NCBI GenBank assembly: GCA_900770275.1
Contig: CAAGJS010000374.1
Span: 1-15,226, forward strand
Source of the DNA: Erysipelotrichaceae bacterium
GTDB lineage: Bacteria; Bacillota_I; Bacilli_A; Erysipelotrichales; Erysipelotrichaceae
Direction of reading: 5' to 3'
Length of the DNA stretch: 15,226 nt
Part shown: in pieces, positions 13,913 to 15,226 of the stretch
How the letters are laid out: each line of letters begins with the position of its first letter
How positions within the stretch are numbered: the stretch's first letter is position 1
Translations under genes and position numbers: made by a program
The notes under the pieces: model-generated
What the model was told of the DNA's origin: nothing
The model's input: the letters and a program-made list of their open reading frames with translations, nothing else
Databases searched by the model: none

Positions 13913-15162
13913 TAGAAGCCACCGTCATTTGTGTTGTCAGAATCCAGACCAGTCAGATCACGCATGTTCTGATCACCAAAATAGCCCGGGACAGCCTGAT
14001 TAACTTTGACAGCCGCGTCACCGATCGCTGCAATAGCCGCCGCATCCGGTTCAAATACCGGTTCCCACATCGGGACCGTCTTATAAAGCTGGTTTCGCTT
14101 ATATGGGTATTTATCACGAATGCATGCAGCAAGGTAACCAGCATTGAGGAACCCAACGCCGAAAGATCGCTCTGCCTTCTTTGCCATTAATCTCAAGCTT
14201 TCGTGCGATGCTTTGATTGCGTCATAACTAGATGGATTCGCTGTACTGAATCCAAGGTCATCAAGCGTTAACCCCGTCTCACCTGCGAACAGCGATGCAT
14301 ACGTCCTGATTTCGTCGGCATAAGGCGTTAGCTGCGCCTGCTGGAACTGTCCAATTGTAGGATTAGGCACGCTCTGATCTTCGCTGCGGAAGATCTGTAA
14401 AAAACTGGAAAGAGCTGCTACCTGCTTATCCATTGGCAAGGAATCGGGGTCCATACCGACCAAATATTTCTGCGGGAAGCTCGCCACTTCAGAACAGATG
14501 CACATATTCATCAGCGCATCTTTCGTATTGTCCTGATAGCTCATGCATGACCGCGAAATACGGCTATGGCCAAACGGCCGGACAGAATCCGGCCGATTGA
14601 TAATTGGAACCAGCAGCGGATATGGTGCGACATTTGAAACATCGTATGGCTGTGATCCACGCTCATAGATCACTGTGGTACCAGCAGTAAAATACGCTTC
14701 GATCAACGGCAACTGATAATCATCGCGCTTCAACACCGCATATCCTTCCTGCAGCATATTCGTGATTGGATCAATAACACCGGTCGCATTTGCTCCATCA
14801 ATCACCTGCAGACGCGGATTTCCGTACTCATCTTCGGAAATGTAGATGAAGTCACACGATGAAATAAGCGCACCAAGGATCGCAGAATCATAGAGAACAT
14901 CAGCATTGTTCATCTCATAGATCTGTGTCAGGTTGAAGTTGTCGTTTTTAAAACCGCGAAACTGCAGGCGGTCGGCCAGAGAATCAACCGACTTCGTGCA
15001 CCATCCGCTGACCAGATTAAACTTTGCCTGCATCGATGTAGGAACCATCAAATTACGCGGAGTATGATTATCCTTCATCTCGTAGTACTCATATCTTGTC
15101 AGCACTCGGCTGCGCTTACTGGCGAGCTTATTTCTCAGATATCCGACGCCTTTATAGTCCAT
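13912..15162 (-). CDS. Portal protein (SPP1 gp6-like)
   Basis: This 416-residue protein forms the dodecameric portal ring through which DNA is packaged and ejected. It starts MDYKGVGYLRNKLASKRSRV, then YEYYEMKDNHTPRNLMVPTS and VSGWCTKSVDSLADRLQFRG, the usual opening of SPP1 gp6-like portals. The middle holds RPFGHSRISRSCMSYQDNTK (about 210-229), and the C-terminal part has ETGLTLDDLGF with SSYDAIKASHESLRLMAKKA, all hallmarks of this family. GGAGG lies 6 bases before the ATG. It is the first gene on the right side of the window; only 40 bases of true phage sequence precede it. At 416 residues it is a little shorter than SPP1 gp6. Confidence 0.92.
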   Translation of the reverse strand: MDYKGVGYLRNKLASKRSRVLTRYEYYEMKDNHTPRNLMVPTSMQAKFNLVSGWCTKSVDSLADRLQFRGFKNDNFNLTQIYEMNNADVLYDSAILGALISSCDFIYISEDEYGNPRLQVIDGANATGVIDPITNMLQEGYAVLKRDDYQLPLIEAYFTAGTTVIYERGSQPYDVSNVAPYPLLVPIINRPDSVRPFGHSRISRSCMSYQDNTKDALMNMCICSEVASFPQKYLVGMDPDSLPMDKQVAALSSFLQIFRSEDQSVPNPTIGQFQQAQLTPYADEIRTYASLFAGETGLTLDDLGFSTANPSSYDAIKASHESLRLMAKKAERSFGVGFLNAGYLAACIRDKYPYKRNQLYKTVPMWEPVFEPDAAAIAAIGDAAVKVNQAVPGYFGDQNMRDLTGLDSDNTNDGGF

Positions 15163-15202
15163 TGATTGCCTCCGTTCGCTTTGTTAGCGAGAAATATTCG
15201 CA

Positions 15203-15226
15203 AGATCGGAAGAGCACACGTCTGAA
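15203..15226 (+). other. Illumina TruSeq adapter sequence (artefact)
   Basis: The final 24 bases start AGATCGGAAGAGCACACG and continue exactly as the standard Illumina TruSeq read-through adapter. They are not part of the organism. True sequence ends at 15202. The adapter shows that the contig is from an assembly of incompletely trimmed short reads. Confidence 0.97.

Noticed and set aside
15176..15190. Hairpin upstream of the portal gene (TCGCT / AGCGA)
   Set aside because: Only 5 bp with a 5-base loop, no U tract, and it does not cover the ribosome binding site; too weak to call.
1..15226. CRISPR array, tRNA genes, insertion sequence or attachment site
   Set aside because: No regularly spaced repeats, no clover-leaf-like segment, no transposase or integrase frame and no candidate att core were found by reading both strands.

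Overview
The window is part of a tailed-phage (siphovirus) genome or prophage. It carries most of the virion structural module, written almost entirely on the minus strand, so the genes are read from right to left. Protein families (SPP1 gp6-like portal, MuF, DUF4355-type scaffold, HK97-fold capsid, gp37-like tail protein, GpG/GpGT-type tail chaperones, DIPIT-type tail-tip proteins), strong AGGAGG ribosome binding sites and U-tailed hairpin terminators all point to a phage of a low- to mid-GC Bacillota (Firmicutes) host. A gut source is plausible but cannot be shown. The right end of the sequence is not biological: the last 24 bases (15203-15226) match the start of the Illumina TruSeq read-through adapter. 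The real phage sequence therefore ends at 15202, 40 bases upstream of the portal start. The left end cuts a tail-tip gene.

Layout in transcription order: portal (15162-13912), MuF minor head protein with an extra C-terminal domain (13912-12764), a small acidic protein overlapping its end (12804-12526), a terminator, then an accessory gap with a possible tiny membrane ORF (12469-12353) and one plus-strand gene with its own promoter (12031-12369). Next come the large terminase (11936-10524), a second terminator, scaffold (10443-9985) and major capsid (9964-9083). They are followed by a 59-residue small protein (9083-8904), head-tail connector (8929-8501), head closure (8520-8185), gp10-like neck protein (8192-7947), tail terminator (7950-7612), major tail tube (7600-7043), tail chaperone G (7030-6764) and its -1 frameshift extension T (6767-6372). 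The tail end holds the tape measure (6387-4006), Dit-like distal tail protein (4006-3134), gp37-like tail-tip protein (3137-1743), a short collar/fibre protein (1750-1322), a 62-residue protein (1310-1122), a baseplate/receptor-binding-type protein (1129-143) and the truncated fibre-like gene (143-1).

The genes work as an assembly line: portal, scaffold and capsid build the prohead, terminase packages DNA, connector and closure proteins seal the head, chaperones and tape measure set tail-tube polymerisation, and the tip proteins recognise the host. Most junctions overlap by 1-20 bases (four are TAATG), so translation is probably coupled.

The least ordinary part is 11937-13060. The MuF protein has a roughly 100-residue C-terminal extension with a conserved-looking His-rich motif, and its stop codon lies inside an acidic 92-codon gene: the layout of a phage MuF polymorphic toxin with its immunity protein. 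A plus-strand membrane-anchored moron sits beside it, and the terminase lies after portal and MuF instead of before them. This looks like a cargo hotspot inside the head module. No integrase, lysis, replication or regulatory genes, tRNAs, CRISPR arrays or insertion sequences are visible.
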